From positions 42,943,297 to 43,007,296 of the forward strand of contig JASXTE010000004.1 in NCBI GenBank assembly GCA_030280995.1: DNA of 64,000 nt. Direction: 5' to 3'. The notes under the pieces are model-generated. The model did no database searches. It was not told the origin of the DNA and saw nothing but the letters and a program-made list of their open reading frames with translations. Numbering within the stretch: position 1 is the stretch's first letter; the number at the start of each line of letters is the position of its first letter. Below, in pieces: positions 11,724 through 24,324 of this stretch. The stretch comes from Hemileia vastatrix (Eukaryota > Basidiomycota > Pucciniomycetes > Pucciniales > Zaghouaniaceae). The position numbers and the translations under genes were made by a program.

Positions 11724-11737
11724 CTGGGCCCATAACC
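11724..11737 (-). promoter_or_regulatory. Primer binding site: internal half-tRNA-iMet type
   Basis: Immediately after the 5' LTR the plus strand reads CTGGGCCCATAACC. This equals the anticodon-stem sequence of eukaryotic initiator tRNA-Met (anticodon CAU inside GGGCCCAUAACC). So the primer is the cleaved 5' half of tRNA-iMet, as known for Drosophila copia, not its 3' end. Confidence 0.8.
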
Positions 11738-12379
11738 TAAAACAACTCGAATCTTTTAGATATAAAAATAAAACAGACGTCAATAAACGATCTGCCCTAT
11801 TAAGTGGTCTTTGCCGCTGTTACCTTTTAGATATAAAAATAAAACAGACGTCAATAAACGATCTGCCCTATTAAGTGGTCTTTGCCGCTGTTACCTAAAG
11901 ATAAAAATAATGAAATAATATTGAGCGAGATAAAAGACCTAATACATAAACAGAATAACAGCTAAATACAAAAGTCTAACCTTTTAGATATAAAAATAAA
12001 ACAGACGTCAATAAACGATCTGCCCTATTAAGTGGTCTTTGCCGCTGTTACCTATGTACATGAATAAAATGGAAAATTAATAACAAGATAAGTGTTTACA
12101 AATAACTAGTCCTGACCTAAAGATAAAAATAATGAAATAATATTGAGCGAGATAAAAGACGGGCAAAAAGAAATGACAAGACCCAGTATTTAAGTTAGTG
12201 TCTCGCTCAATGAGGACAGGGATGAATGAATAGCATAAAATAAGAACAACATAGAAAAACGTGAGAAAAATAAGACGTGATGTGATCTCTATGGAGGTTG
12301 AGTCAATAACTACTCTTATAATTATAAAACGGATAAAAATAGAAAGAAAAACACAGTGAGTTAACTAGTTGTTCTTACA
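11738..12379 (-). repeat. 5' LTR of the copia element
   Basis: Same length and, as far as I can compare by eye, same sequence as 6859-7500. It must contain the element promoter. The likely regulatory part is the repeat array at about 11754-12052 (see the matching array at 6875-7173). Confidence 0.95.
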
Positions 12380-12506
12380 CGGTTTCAAGAGACCTCTCTT
12401 CTTCGCCGATCGCTGCAGCTTGTGATGCTTCTGGTTCTTGAGTTTCAACTTTATTTTTGCGCTTTATGAGACCTTTGGTGGAAATTCGTCTGAAGACAGA
12501 AGCCAT

Positions 12507-14344
12507 GATATGTGAATGTGAAAGATGAAAAGTTAAATGTTTGATGTAGCTCAGCTATTGGATGATTAACTTGAGGAAATAGATTTTGATTAAAAGGATG
12601 AAAAGAGAATGTTTCAGATTGTTGGAAATCAACAGGTTTTTATAATATTTATTTGTAAGGGGGACATCATAACGTAGTCGTTGCTACCGCTATGGATGAC
12701 CAAAATATGATTTGAATCAGGTATAATACAGGGCTATGAGATCAATCGTCAAGAAAATGGTATATACCTTTTTTCGCAACTCCTGACTTAGCAATCACAA
12801 CAACTTTGAAACACAGTCCCTCTATTTTTATTGGGTCAGTCCTAGATTACACTTTAGCTGAGTCAAATAAACTTTTTCGCAAAAGGACGTGTCAACGAAA
12901 AACATAAACACCGATTGTTGGGTGAGGAGCATGATGCAATAGACGAGAGGCAACAAGGTATGTCAGGACCAGCAGTGACAGAGAAAATTTGAGCTTATAT
13001 TAAGGATGAGCATTAGTAAAAAGTATAAATTCATTTTTTTTTTTGCTATTCTTGGAAGATTTTTTAGGTTTCCAAGTTGAAAAACAACGAAGCTTCCCAA
13101 TCAGAAGGACGTCTTGACGTGTCTTGTCGAAAAAAAGAAAAAAAAAAAAGAGAAAACGCTGAATCACGTGGTATCTCCGAGAAACAACATACTTCTTGAT
13201 AAATTTAAATTATCAAAAGATGCTGAGAGTGATAGTTTGATGAACGTATGATGAGTTGATCAAGTCTATTAGACCTTTCTTTTAATCTTCTGTTTCACAA
13301 TCAAAATTTAAATATTGCGTGAAATTTATGCTTGAGCACTTTTTTGTGGAAACTATTATCATTATTACATTACGGTCTCACCCAACAAAGGAGTGTGAAA
13401 AGATGTGCGCTTAAGATTAGGGGTGTCAACTTGGAACTTCTAGGGATTTTTGAGTTCCATAACTGAAAAATAGAGACGGGGACGAGACATATGCCGTAGA
13501 TGAGGTCATAATTTTCTTAAAGTGTTCGTGTTGCAAAGGATAATGGTCGGTACGTGTATTTTCAAACCCTGTTGGAGCCCATGAGACGCTGGTGCGTTTT
13601 TCGAAAATATTGGCAAGGGCAGAGCCAACAAGGAAAAATAAATGACTAGAACCGATACAGCAAGTTCAAACCCTTAATTTTCCGTTTTGTTTTGTTCATT
13701 TTTTGATGTAACGATATTCCAAATTTTAAGGATAAACCAAAACCCTCGCGATGATATATTTCAACATCCTGTATTAAGGCTGCGTTTAGAATTATTACTG
13801 AACAGTTTGAACAGATGATCAATTATGAGAAACCAGACCACTAAAAGCTTAAAATACCTTGCCCATAGGCATGGTGAAAATCCGCTAATAATTAAAATCT
13901 ATTTTTTATTGCAAAAATACAACTACAAAATCTACTTTAATTATCAGGAAAAAGAAGGTTTTGATGCAAGAAATTGCCATAAATAAAATATTTTGATTGA
14001 TTAGGTGGAGAAAAATGCTGTTTTTTAAATGTTAATTTCTAACTTTAATACCCCTTATTTAGCAGTTTCTTGCTACTAGTTGGCAAATTTACATTCCTCA
14101 CTGCTACTTTGACTATGCATTAAAATTTTTACCAAATTTTCCACCATTTGTTGCATTGGCAGAAGATGAAAGGGGTTAAAAGCACAATTTTTTCAAAACA
14201 GAAGTATTTGAACCTTCTCACATTAGAAGAAGTCAAAGCTGGAAAACCAGTACTTACAAATAAGCAATTAGTCTTGACCGAATCTGCACTTAATCAAATT
14301 CCAATTTTCAAAACACACTAGTCCCAACACTGTGCATCTCACAC
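12507..14344. other. Upstream region of the host gene; no gene recognised
   Basis: The 5' flank of the interrupted gene. I see no ORF with recognisable content. Near 13990-14057 the sequence GGTGGAGAAAAATG...TTTCTAACTTTAATACCCC resembles the right end of the 200-bp MITEs, so a decayed MITE may end at about 14057. Confidence 0.4.
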
Positions 14345-14536
14345 ACTACAATAAATGTTCGTTTCGTCTTGGGACGCAATAATAGCGCAACGATTGCACA
14401 ACAGTTATGTAACAATTGTTTTTGCCACTTAAAGGTCTTAGGTAGGTCTTATGTGCAAGAAACAATTGTTTCGTAACTTTTGCACAACTGTTGCGTAATT
14501 GTTGCGCCCCATGGTGAAACAAACATGTGCTGTAGT
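14345..14536. mobile_element. Foldback MITE-like element (192 bp)
   Basis: The two halves are imperfect inverted repeats of about 75 bp, starting ACTACAATAAATGTTCG on the left and the inverse of ACTACAGCACATGTTTG on the right, meeting around an AACAATTGTT core. No coding capacity, and no clear target duplication. The structure is typical of a MITE, but the family cannot be named. Confidence 0.7.
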
Positions 14537-14805
14537 AAAAACTGTAAACACTTTCTTTTTTATCCAGACCACTCTCTATTCACGAAAAAAATTGGTTTCA
14601 TTATCTTTGAATCAGCCGATTTATTTCAACAACTACAGCGTATTATGTGATAGCTGATATGGGTTAAAATACCAGTTAATTAATGTACTGACTTACTTAC
14701 TTTGACACCCCTCATCGTGAGCATGAGGTGTACACACTTTTGTCATACAGACTTTACCCACCAAAATGATAAAATAGACAGCGAGAATATCATGAGATAC
14801 AAACG

Positions 14806-15013
14806 CCAAAAAAAAAACCATGGGCACCCAATAGCAGGTGCCAATCCCTATCTTTGACTTAACTCAATTTCAGCTCAGCTGTAATTCTTCTGAAAAGACT
14901 GGGCACCAAACAACAAGCACACTAGCTCGCGCAACATCAAATCAAATTTACCCTTAAATCAAAACTGAATATAGGGATAGGCACCTGCTAGCAAGTGCCA
15001 CTTTTTTTTTGCG
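14806..15013. mobile_element. MITE-like element with about 38-bp TIRs
   Basis: Left GCCAAAAAAAAAACCATGGGCACC...AGCAGGTGCCAATCCCTAT is mirrored on the right by ATAGGGATAGGCACCTGCTAGCAAGTGCC followed by a T run. The middle is unique and non-coding. A target duplication is not obvious. Confidence 0.65.
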
Positions 15014-15437
15014 GTGAAAGTAACATATATATGCCTCCTAGGTTTTTTTTCCTTCCCTTTTGTTGGCAAGCTCCCCATAATTGGTTTTTTTTTCAATTTA
15101 GCAGTATACAATTCAGCTGTAGGAATTACATTTCCTAATCTTGAGTTCTTAAGACTCTCCTGAAAAAAATTAAAAACAAATACATATATGTAATTCAATA
15201 TGGCAGTCTAGAAAGAGAGACATATTCAGACTTTCTGTTCATGAAATATATTATCTTCAACCAACCTTTTCCATTACGCATTACTATCTAACGCCACTTC
15301 TTTGCCACTCTGCTTATACCTGGTAGTCCAAACCTCATCACCAACAACCAAAGACATTTTAATGACCATGTTATAATGCCCAACATTCAACACAAAACAA
15401 CAGGAAATGGACTTTCAAGCAGGCCCACAAACAAATT
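15014..15437. other. No gene recognised
   Basis: Low-information sequence between the MITE-like element and the left end of H1. A short minus-strand ORF (14959-15198) overlaps the MITE TIR and has no recognisable domain. The last three bases, ATT (15435-15437), are the probable target site of H1. Confidence 0.4.
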
Positions 15438-15733
15438 AGGGGGTATCAATGTTGACCAATCTGCAATTAAATTAATTGCGGATATAAATCATTATACTCC
15501 AATTATCTTCCCCAAATATTTTTGCTAATAATTGGGTTATTAGACCTTTTACATGTCTATTTTCACCTCTATCTGACATTTTTACCCTCAATTTTTAAAA
15601 ACCACACCTTGGACAACTATCGGAATGTGCCAGCCTCCATAACTTGCTACACACTCTCATCCTGTCATTGTTCAAAACCCCTCCCCATCTCATCTGTTTG
15701 TTTCTTCCCCTTTTCATCTTCAAATATCTCAAC

Positions 15734-17033
15734 ATGCCTTGTCATCATAGATCTACTCAAAGGAAGCCTTCCCCCAGTTGTTCTTCTAATCCCATTACTC
15801 CCTCTTTCCCCCACTCAGCTGAGAAATCAAAGACCATTCAACTAAAAAAAAATGATCATCTCATACTTATCAACTAACTGAAAAAAAAACTAATTATGAT
15901 TCTTGTTTTGGTACTGAGAATGCAACTAAAGTAGGAAGGCCCCCTTCATTAAACGTCAATGGCTATCTACTAATGGCAATGAATTACAAAATAATACAAA
16001 GGGAAGGATTGATCTTTTGCCTAAACAGATGTCTGAACGCTTCAAGCACTATGGAGCTAAATACAAGAAGGCTAAAACTCATACATCTTCCACTGGTTTA
16101 GGTATTACTGGCCTTGATATCCATAAGGACATCAAATCTATAGATGATAAACTTAATTCTTTATGTCCTTACTATAAAGAGATGGATTCTATATTTGGAG
16201 AGTGATCCAATGTTAATCCTGAAAACATGTTAGATGGAGATGATGATATCTCCAAAAATGATGTCTAAATAAATATTTCTCCTTGCTCTTCTACTCAAGC
16301 CTCCCCTCATTTGACTTCCACAAATCAAGATATCTTTTCAATAGATCCTTATGGTGATATAAACCAACATGATCCCACTCCAGTGAGCTTTCATATCTTT
16401 TCTAGTTTTTTTTTTTTTTTATTTCTAAAAAGGCTAATGAAAAAACCAAGGATCCTCAAGCAACTGAGTCTGAAGCTAGTGTCAATGATGAAGAGAAAAA
16501 TGTTACCTCAAAAAAAAAGCAAAGACCATCAGCTACTTTGAATTTCAACAGTCAAAGAAAGCAAAACAGAGATAGTTTTTCCCAAACCCCTTCTACTTCC
16601 ATTGATGCTTTTTTGGAGAAATGTGAATCTAGTAAGTGATAGTATACCTCTTAATAATTAAGTGAGATTTTCTTTTCTTTTTTTAATATTCTTTTTCACT
16701 CTAGGTAAAGTTGAATTTGAAAGAGATACTCTGAACTTTCAAAAGCAACAATACAAGCTCTCTTTACAAAGGGATGATCGGGAACAAGACTTGTAGGAGA
16801 AGAAATTTGAGCTTTCTTTACTGAGGGATTAGAGGGCACATGACTTGGAGGAGGAGAAATTCAAGATAAAGAAAGAGGAGATGGCTCTTGAATACTATTT
16901 CCTATTATATCAAATGAAACTAAACTATCAACTTGAAGATGTTTCAAAAAAGAAACTTTTCTTGATAGAATGTGTCAAAGCTAATAAATCTATTGAGGAA
17001 ATTGAATTCCTAATGAAAATGTTTAAAAACTAG
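15734..17033 (+). pseudogene. H1 SANT-like/coiled-coil partner protein, decayed
   Basis: Parallel to the H2 and H3 copies: an N-terminus beginning MPCHHRSTQRKPSPS, then LPKQMSERFKHYGAKYKKAK (about 16017-16076), a Ser-rich linker, and a charged coiled-coil with two to three repeats of the RDDxxQDLEE type (about 16740-16860). It ends FLIECVKANKSIEEIEFL. Several stops and frameshifts break it. In autonomous Harbinger elements a SANT/Myb-type protein binds the ends and imports the transposase; that role is inferred from position and from the basic N-terminal module. Confidence 0.75.
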
Positions 17034-17280
17034 TTTTTTTTATTTCATTCATATTTTATTCTAAATTTTTTCACTAAGTTTTTTTGATAGAATGCATTAA
17101 AGCTAATAAATCTGTTGAGGAAATTGACTGCTTAATATGTTTGATGAGTATTTTTTTAATTTTTTGCATTCATATTTCATTCCAATATTTTTTGAAATTC
17201 TTCTTGATAAAATTCATTATAGCTAATAAATCTGTTGAGTAAATTGACTGCTTAATGAAAATGTTTGAAGACTAGTTTTT
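17015..17280 (+). repeat. Three copies of the SANT-gene 3' end
   Basis: A block reading TTTTTGATAGAATG.ATTAAAGCTAATAAATCTGTTGAGGA is present at about 16955-17035, again at about 17080-17150 and again at about 17205-17275, with an A/T-rich spacer ending in a CATTCATATTT block. This is a local tandem amplification of the last coding segment and 3' UTR. Confidence 0.65.
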
Positions 17281-17739
17281 TTATTTTTTTCATTCATATT
17301 TCATTTCAATTTTTTTTCAAAGCAAAAAGTTACACATTTTATTTGAAAGTTTGGAAATATCCCCCATGGCAATTTACTCTGGGAGGGGTAAAGGATTACC
17401 AAATTTTCATTTTATTTCATAAATAATTAAGTAATTTGATTAAAAGAGATAATCAACCAAGTAAAGGAATCCCAAATACTATCTGTCAATGATTTTATGA
17501 GTGAATTCAAAGAAAAAATATGACAAGAATGGTATTATGAACTCATTCATATAATATAATTGAATGAACACCTTTATACAGCAAAAGGGCTTGATGGTAC
17601 AATACTTAATTTGATTGATTATCTTTAATAACTGATAAAATTAAAAATTTAAGAAAAAAACAAAAATTTAAAAATCCTTTAATTACCATATTTAGAACCC
17701 CTCCCTAATGTTTTAGTGGATATTGACCCTTCATACCTT

Positions 17740-18528
17740 ACATTACTTACCAGGTTTATCAAACTTTGATTGATCTGAAAAGAGAATCTAAAGGGAGTAA
17801 ACTTTTTTCAAGATTGCAATCCAGGAGGTGCCTTAGTAGTTAGATGATTATCTCTTGAAGAATTCTAAATCACTTCTATAATCCTGTCTCCTAAACCAAA
17901 GTCCATGATACATTTATAATCCAGAAAACATTGAACATGGCCTTTGATTTTACCATGTTAAGGTATTGGTCTTCCAGTATTAGGATTGATATAACATAAA
18001 AGGCCAAAAGTAAGCATATTAGAATTGTATTTGTCCATGTGAATCTGATTATGAAATACTCCATAGGTGATAATAAAATTAGAAGAAAAGATATAATCTT
18101 TACTGAGTTGAACCCAATCCATATCCATCCAATTGGGGAGTCCAGCTTTCTAAGCCAGTTTATGATTAGATTAAAATGACTGAATACATAATTTTTTTAA
18201 TTGATTGGCCAAAAAAGAATTGAATGATCCTGAGTTTTTCCATCTTTCTAAACCTTCCTTCATTTTTTGATCACTGAGATTCTGGACTGAAGAATATATA
18301 ACTGGAGAGAAAAGTAAGAAAATAGGTTTTCTTAAAACTTTATGAAAATAAAAACTTATCAAGTAAGGCACCCGTTTGAAAGCCAGGTCTCCAACAAAGT
18401 CCTATCAAAATTCCACCACTCTTCTTTTGATTTTGTAAATGTTTTTGATATAATTCCATCTTATAATTTATTACTTCATCTTTAATACCATTGAATGAAT
18501 GAGCATGTATAATAAATTGAGGTTTATA
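17740..18528 (-). pseudogene. H1 TET/JBP-like dioxygenase, 3' portion
   Basis: Minus-strand translation shows FIIHAHSFNGIKDEVINYK, then SGGILIGLCWRPGF, then frames covering the HxD region and PPGLQS, matching the H2 copy exon by exon. Stops are frequent. The 5' side is cut by element O at 18529 within the sequence GGTTTATA; the missing 5' portion reappears at 57899 on the other side of O. The neighbour on the left is the convergent SANT gene. Confidence 0.8.
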
Positions 18529-19369
18529 CACCACGCAATATAGGGGGGCGGAATTTCTAGCAAGTCTGTAACCTTGAACCCTAATTTATATCTAATTTAG
18601 CACACATTGAGGCAGTGATGAAAAAATCATGAAGAAACAATGGATTTACTTTGAAAAAACCTTGAAACTAATTTGAACCTTCATTGAACCACAGTTGGTT
18701 GATAGTTCAAAAAATATTTATACTTGAATTAGAGGATTTGTGAATGAATAAAAAAATGAATTCCACTATCAATCTAGCGTTGCAGCTTCATAAAATTTTG
18801 AAAAATTATACAGTTTTTTCATTTTTTGAACCTAATGAAATTCTCATATACTTTGAATGATAAGAGATTTCACAAAAATTAATAAGATACTAACCCTATT
18901 AATACATAGATAAATCATCCAATACTTTAAGAAATTATTCATTAAGAAATATTTATTGAATTTCTGTATTTCATCAATTTTTCATCAGTAAAAAATTGAG
19001 AAATAAATACCTTTTCTCATTATATCAATCAATATTATTAGTTATTTATGCATTTTCAAAACATTTGTGGAAGTTTAAACACTCAATAAAATAATTTAAA
19101 ATTAAATTTAGTTAATAGAACAATTTGTAAGATTTATTTACATCCCATATTTATATAAGTTAAAACAGGATATGGGACAAATTCAATTAAAAATATAGCT
19201 TATCATGATCTCCATTAAATCAAAAAAATAAAAAATCCATGGTTAATTAATATTGGAAAATAAATTTAATTTTTTTTTGGGATATTTCATGCCATTACGA
19301 TTTCAAAGTCTCATAATATATTTTATAGCTTTTGTGCTTAAATTTTTTCAAAATGGTCCTTACAAGTAC

Positions 19370-19930
19370 TTTCCTCCCTTAAATTTCTCATCTCATTCTA
19401 CTACCTCTTACATCTTATTTTAGTCCACCAGGAACTCTCCCATCCCAAACCCTTATTCCCTCTTCTCCACCCCTCCTCCCATATTTAACTCCCCTTAAAA
19501 CCTTATGTACTCCCCTCTCCACCACTTTCCACCCCAAATTTCTTAATATCACTCCTTTTTCTCTCCTTATAACCACTTTTGCTCTATAGGTAGAAAAGGG
19601 GGTGATTAAGAAAGCCATAGGGGTGGATTGGGGTGGGGTGGGGAATGTATGGGGTGAAGAGTGAAAAAAGGGGTTGAAAGCAAAAGCATTGTAATTAGTT
19701 TTAAAAATAGTGGGGTGGAGCTGAGGCAAAAATAGATAGGGTGAGGTTGAATGGGGTGGGGGTAGGGAAGGGAGAGGCAAGAAAGTAGTGTTGAGGGATG
19801 AGGATGGTTGTGAAAGGGGTGAAATTGTGTTAAAAGTGAAAATAGAGTAGAGGGGAGGATTGAGGAGGGCTTAAACTTGGATTTTGAAGCTCAGAGGGTG
19901 TAGCAAATGTATCAGGAGGAAAAAAAAAGG
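19370..19930. repeat. Polypyrimidine/polypurine hairpin of element O
   Basis: About 220 bp almost purely C/T on the plus strand (19375-19590) is followed by about 330 bp almost purely A/G (19592-19930), forming a long imperfect inverted repeat centred near 19592. A matching hairpin lies in copy M (23700-24260). ORFs here (19415-19780 minus and others) are by-products of the base skew. Confidence 0.75.
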
Positions 19931-20825
19931 GTGGGGGGAGGTAATAGAATTAACAGAAATTAAAAGGAAGAAAAATGTGTGTGGAGAGATTGAGAGGTTG
20001 TCCATCAATATAGCAAAAAATGGAGAGTGTACTCTATTCTTCATGCAAGCATCAGAGTCCACCCCCTCAATCTACAGCTCTATTCTTCCAATATGAAAAA
20101 TGACTGATAATTATTTTTTATTGATATTTTATCACTTAAACCTCTATTTTATACATCCTTATTTTATATTTTATATTTAAAATGCATTTTAAAAGTAAGA
20201 AAGTAATATAGTAAAATAATTGATAATGAAATACCATTTTGCTTTTTTACACAAGAATTCACAGTAGGCTTCTGATAACTATAAATGATATAAATAAATA
20301 ACATAAAGCACACAATATTTGGGGGAGGGGCTTTCTAGCAGTCCCCAACTTGAAATTAGATGGAAGACAGATGAAACTCAGATTGAACTTATCATGAAAT
20401 TACACTGAAATTGACTTTAAACTCATATTAAGCTCTTAACCAAGGATGAATGATAATGTGCTGAAACAATATTGAGAATTTAATGAAAAATTAATAGAAA
20501 TAAAAAGTTGGGAAGCTTAATAATCTAATAAATCCACAGTATTTTTTAATAAAACACAATTTAATCCTAATTTTGAATTTCACTTTATCAGTAAAAAGAC
20601 TGAAAATCATAGTACTTATTTCAAAATCATTACTTCTAAGCTTTCTAATGAGTTAATTAATTTTTTGAGAAGAAGTATAAAATTATATATGTGGCTCTTT
20701 TTGTTTAAAGCTCCTTTTAACCCATATGACCTGATTCTTTATTTCATGTATTTTCATGTTTTTTTTCGTTCAATATAATTATTTTCAATTTAGTTGAGTT
20801 ATAAAAAAAGTATTATAACATCAAG

Positions 20826-21064
20826 CACTACACAATATAGGGGGTGAACTTGCTAGTAAGTCCCCACCCTGAAGTCAGACAGAACTCATACAGAACTCAG
20901 ACTGAACTTTACTTGAACACCCACCTAAAACTGTTCTGCTGAGTGGTTTTCATCCCTGATTGTATGGTTCCTTTGTAAATAGCTCAATGTGTGTTCAATC
21001 TGTGGTGAATTCGAGTCCAAGGTTTCAGACTTGCTAACAAGTCTGCCCCCCATATTGCACAGTA
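20826..21064. mobile_element. MITE of the O/M family (239 bp)
   Basis: Starts CACTACACAATATAGGGGG and ends with the inverse of TACTGTGCAATATGGGGGG. Both ends carry the nearby short palindrome CTTGCTAGTAAGTC or CTTGCTAACAAGTC also seen at the O and M termini. Internal sequence is a short deletion derivative with GAACTCAGACTGAAC subterminal repeats. No clear target duplication. Confidence 0.7.
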
Positions 21065-23699
21065 AAATATATTATATTTTTACTTCTAGAATATAGTTAA
21101 ACCACGTATTACTAAGCCAAAAAAATTATCATTATGTTTTCTCAATCTCTCACTAAAGAAGTACTCTAATATATTCCTTATACTCAACCCTAATATTTGA
21201 GAAATTATTTGATTATATGTGTGTCAAAAAGAATATCTCTTATAATAGTAGATTTAATCCAGCTTTTGAAATTTTTAAATGCAAGTCAATGATTAAAATC
21301 AAAAGGAAATTCATTTTTGAACTTTTATTTGTTCTTTTTATTCCTCAAATACTAAGTAGTTTTGTAATCAGCATTTAGTTAACATAATAAATATATGAGA
21401 TTCCAGAACTTTTCATGATTTAGTTAATTAAAATTATTTTAAAATATTGCCAGTTGGTGAGTGATCTCATGATTTAAATGAATTAATCACTACTCAATGA
21501 ATTTTACATATGAAAAACTGAACTTCAAACTAGAAGTAAAATTTTAAAGATAAAACACAACAAAAAATCATAAAACTCTTTAACTTTAATATTAATGCTT
21601 AAGTGTGATTCCATGCTATACAGTGGGATAATTTCTGTGTCCACCTGGGAATAAGCACCATAGATTTTTCAAAAGTGTTATCATGTCAAAAAATGTGGTT
21701 CAGGTCAAATTTCAGAGTAAAATATTGTGCAAGAACTGAACTTAATAGGTAGAAGTGGTAATTTTTCATCATTATATTAGTTGCTCATTGAATAACTACC
21801 ATATGATAATTATTTTTTTAAAAAGACACAATAGGTATTTTGAGTTATACTCATATAAAAAGCTAGTTTCAAATGGATTATATTTTAATTAAAATAAATA
21901 ATGATGCATATTATAAATAAATAGACAGAATATTTCAATTCTATGTTATTGATAAATAGATTAAGTAAAAAGTTTCAAGTTTGCTTTTGTAGTTTTTGGA
22001 AAAAAGTTTTTGACAGGATTAATTCAAAACTGAACATTTACACATTCTTCTTAAATAGAATATATGAGTTAACAATTTATTAATAATTTTTAGAAAAATG
22101 ATATTCACACTGATAGGTAAAAATTATATTATTCTTCTATTAAATTTCTAATTCTTTAAAGTAAAATCCCTTTGATATTATAAGTAAACAGATGATTTTA
22201 TAAATCTTCTTGTAATTGGACTTATAAATAAGAAATACTAGAATTAATATATTTTAAAAAAATGAATTTGGATAGAGAATATTTCAACTCATCCTTACAA
22301 ATTTCAAACAGAAACTTAATGTTAAACTTTGAGTTATTAAAACAATATATATTTATTTGAAATTTATTTATTTAATTTTTTAAAAAGATACTATTTTTAT
22401 CATATAAGATTTCCTTTTAATTTACACATGAAAATCAAGAAAAAAATGTGAGGCTTTGAAGAATCTATATAATTTTTACTTAAAATGAAAAAAATTGTTT
22501 TTTTGAGTTAGTATGAATCTAAAATGAAGATCTGATACCTTTTTTATATGTTATAGTTGAATTAAAATAGATTTTAGTTATCTTCTTAATCTTTGATGGA
22601 GAAAAAAGAATAATTTCATAATATTAGAAAATCAACATCCAAATATTTTTAATAAAAAATTTCTCCAAAATTACTCATCATTTGTATTTGTTTCCCAAAA
22701 TTTAAATTATTTAATATAAATCATTTTGATATGAGAATATTCTTATGTTTACATTTAAAAATATTTGATAAAAATTTTAAAAAAATATAAATTTTCTCAC
22801 AGTTTAACTTAGCTTGAACCACAGTTTGAAACAGGATCTCATTGTGAGCTCAATCTAAGCTCCACCAAAGTTAAGATATATTATTTTTGGAAAATGTAGA
22901 TAGTCCTTAAAATGAAAAAACTTTAGTAAAAAAATGAATTAAAAAGTTTTTTCTTTTATTTAATAGATTATAGAAAAGATATCGAGGAAGCTAACATACT
23001 CATTTTATTAGATTATCGGTTATCATGCCTAATTATTATTTCATGTACAGTAATCATAGAACATAAAATAAAGAAAAAGGTTTACTATATATATCAATGT
23101 GTTTCATTTTGAATATTTATTTTATTTTTATTTTTGAATTTAAAAATATTAAATATCTCACTAAAATTTTTCTGAACTAAATTATAAGCTCTATACATTC
23201 ATCTAATAAGATAAAAAATTGCATTAGCTCAAAAGTTTAATATAGGCTTTTTTACTTTTTACAACTTGTTTCAAAAGTTTACCCATTTTATTGGCTTTCT
23301 ATCTTATGTATATTCTAAATAAACATTCTGTAAAAGACTTTGTAAAAAATCAAAATAGTATTTAATGGCTATTTTCTACACTCCTGTAGATATTCAGTCT
23401 CAATTTTTGGTACTTATTACAAATATTGAATAAACCAATAACTTGTATGTATTGAGGGGTACAAGTAGAAATAAACCACTTTACATGTTGTTTTTTATTG
23501 TTGAAAATGAGTGCTGAAATCAGACAGGGTGAGCTCTGTTCTTCAGCTGACAGATAGAGTCCACCTTCAGTTTTTTTTCACCTTGTTTCACATACTTTTG
23601 AGCTCTATACATGCCTTTCTCTGACTTTGTATTCCTTCTGACTTCATTCCCATATCTCTTCTTTTGATAAAAATCACAAGGCAGTTACTGTAGTATCAA

Positions 23700-24260
23700 A
23701 CATTCATGAGAAAGTTTCCATAATCCTCACCCCTCCCCTTTTACTTTACACCCCACCCCACTACTCTTGCTTCCCTCCTCATCTATACTCACCCCTTTCT
23801 CACTCCTCCCTATCCCACCCCACCTCTTTCACCTTCCACCTCAACCTTTCCTTTCCACACTTTAACCCACCAAGCCCTTTTTAAGATATCCTAAACCTCT
23901 CACTTCCAAATCCAACCTTCTTGTTCCCCATCCCAACCATTTAACCTCAAAACAATCTTGATCCTTTTGCTGCTCACCCCACCTCTTTGGCTTTAAAATT
24001 CACCCCTTTTTTCCATATAGAGTAAGAGGGGTGAGAAGGAGATCAGTTAAAGTTATTCATAGTGATATGAGATATATAAGGATGGATAGGGGATTAAATG
24101 GGGTGATATGTGTAACAAATTAATTTAGGTGAGGTGAGGTGGGATGGAGAGGGGTGGAGAAGGGGGATACAAGAGGTGGTGAGGGGAGAGGACTGGGGAG
24201 AGTAGCACTAAATTTAAGAGAGTGAGAGAATGTGTGAGGGGAAGCATATAGGAAGCACAA
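23700..24260. repeat. Polypyrimidine/polypurine hairpin of element M
   Basis: C/T-rich block (23720-24010) followed after TTCCATATAGAGTAAG by an A/G-rich block (24028-24260). It is the counterpart of 19370-19930 in O, so it belongs to the family and is not a chance repeat. Confidence 0.75.
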
Positions 24261-24324
24261 AAGAGGGGAGGTAAGTATTAGGAAGGATAATTTTTAAAGA
24301 GAATAAATAATAAAAATATATAAT

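Larger units (their letters stand above)
6859..12379 (-). mobile_element. Complete Ty1/copia LTR retrotransposon
   Basis: Two 642-bp LTRs (6859-7500 and 11738-12379) look identical by eye, including an internal repeat array. Between them is one uninterrupted 1408-codon gag-pol frame. The target duplication CGGTT is exact (6854-6858 and 12380-12384). A primer binding site and a polypurine tract are in place. Everything needed for autonomous transposition appears intact, and equal LTRs imply a recent insertion. It lies in the coding strand orientation of the interrupted host gene. Confidence 0.97.
4838..12506 (-). pseudogene. Seven-exon host gene of unknown function, exon 1 split by a copia insertion
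   Basis: Start ATG at 12506. I place the exons at 12506-12380 joined to 6853-6490 (exon 1 around the copia element), 6427-6223, 6164-6081, 6025-5871, 5812-5780, 5719-5655 and 5595-4838 (stop TGA). All six introns are 55-62 nt with GT...AG ends. With one CGGTT copy removed the coding length is 1791 nt, exactly 597 codons, and every junction keeps frame, which strongly supports the model. The 596-residue product starts MASVFRRISTKG. It is acidic and Ser-rich to about residue 150, basic in the middle, has a hydrophobic stretch near residues 308-340 (AIIAAMLLPIAAGIDFF), then a Lys/Arg-rich predicted helical region and a Ser/Thr/Ala tail. The hydrophobic stretch followed by an aromatic helix loosely recalls an uncharacterised fungal membrane-associated family; that link is weak. 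The insertion should disrupt the allele. Codon use and GC are higher than in the surrounding repeats. Confidence 0.85.

Noticed and set aside
19415..19780. 121-aa minus-strand ORF
   Set aside because: Pro/Ser-rich translation of a polypyrimidine arm; composition artefact of the hairpin.
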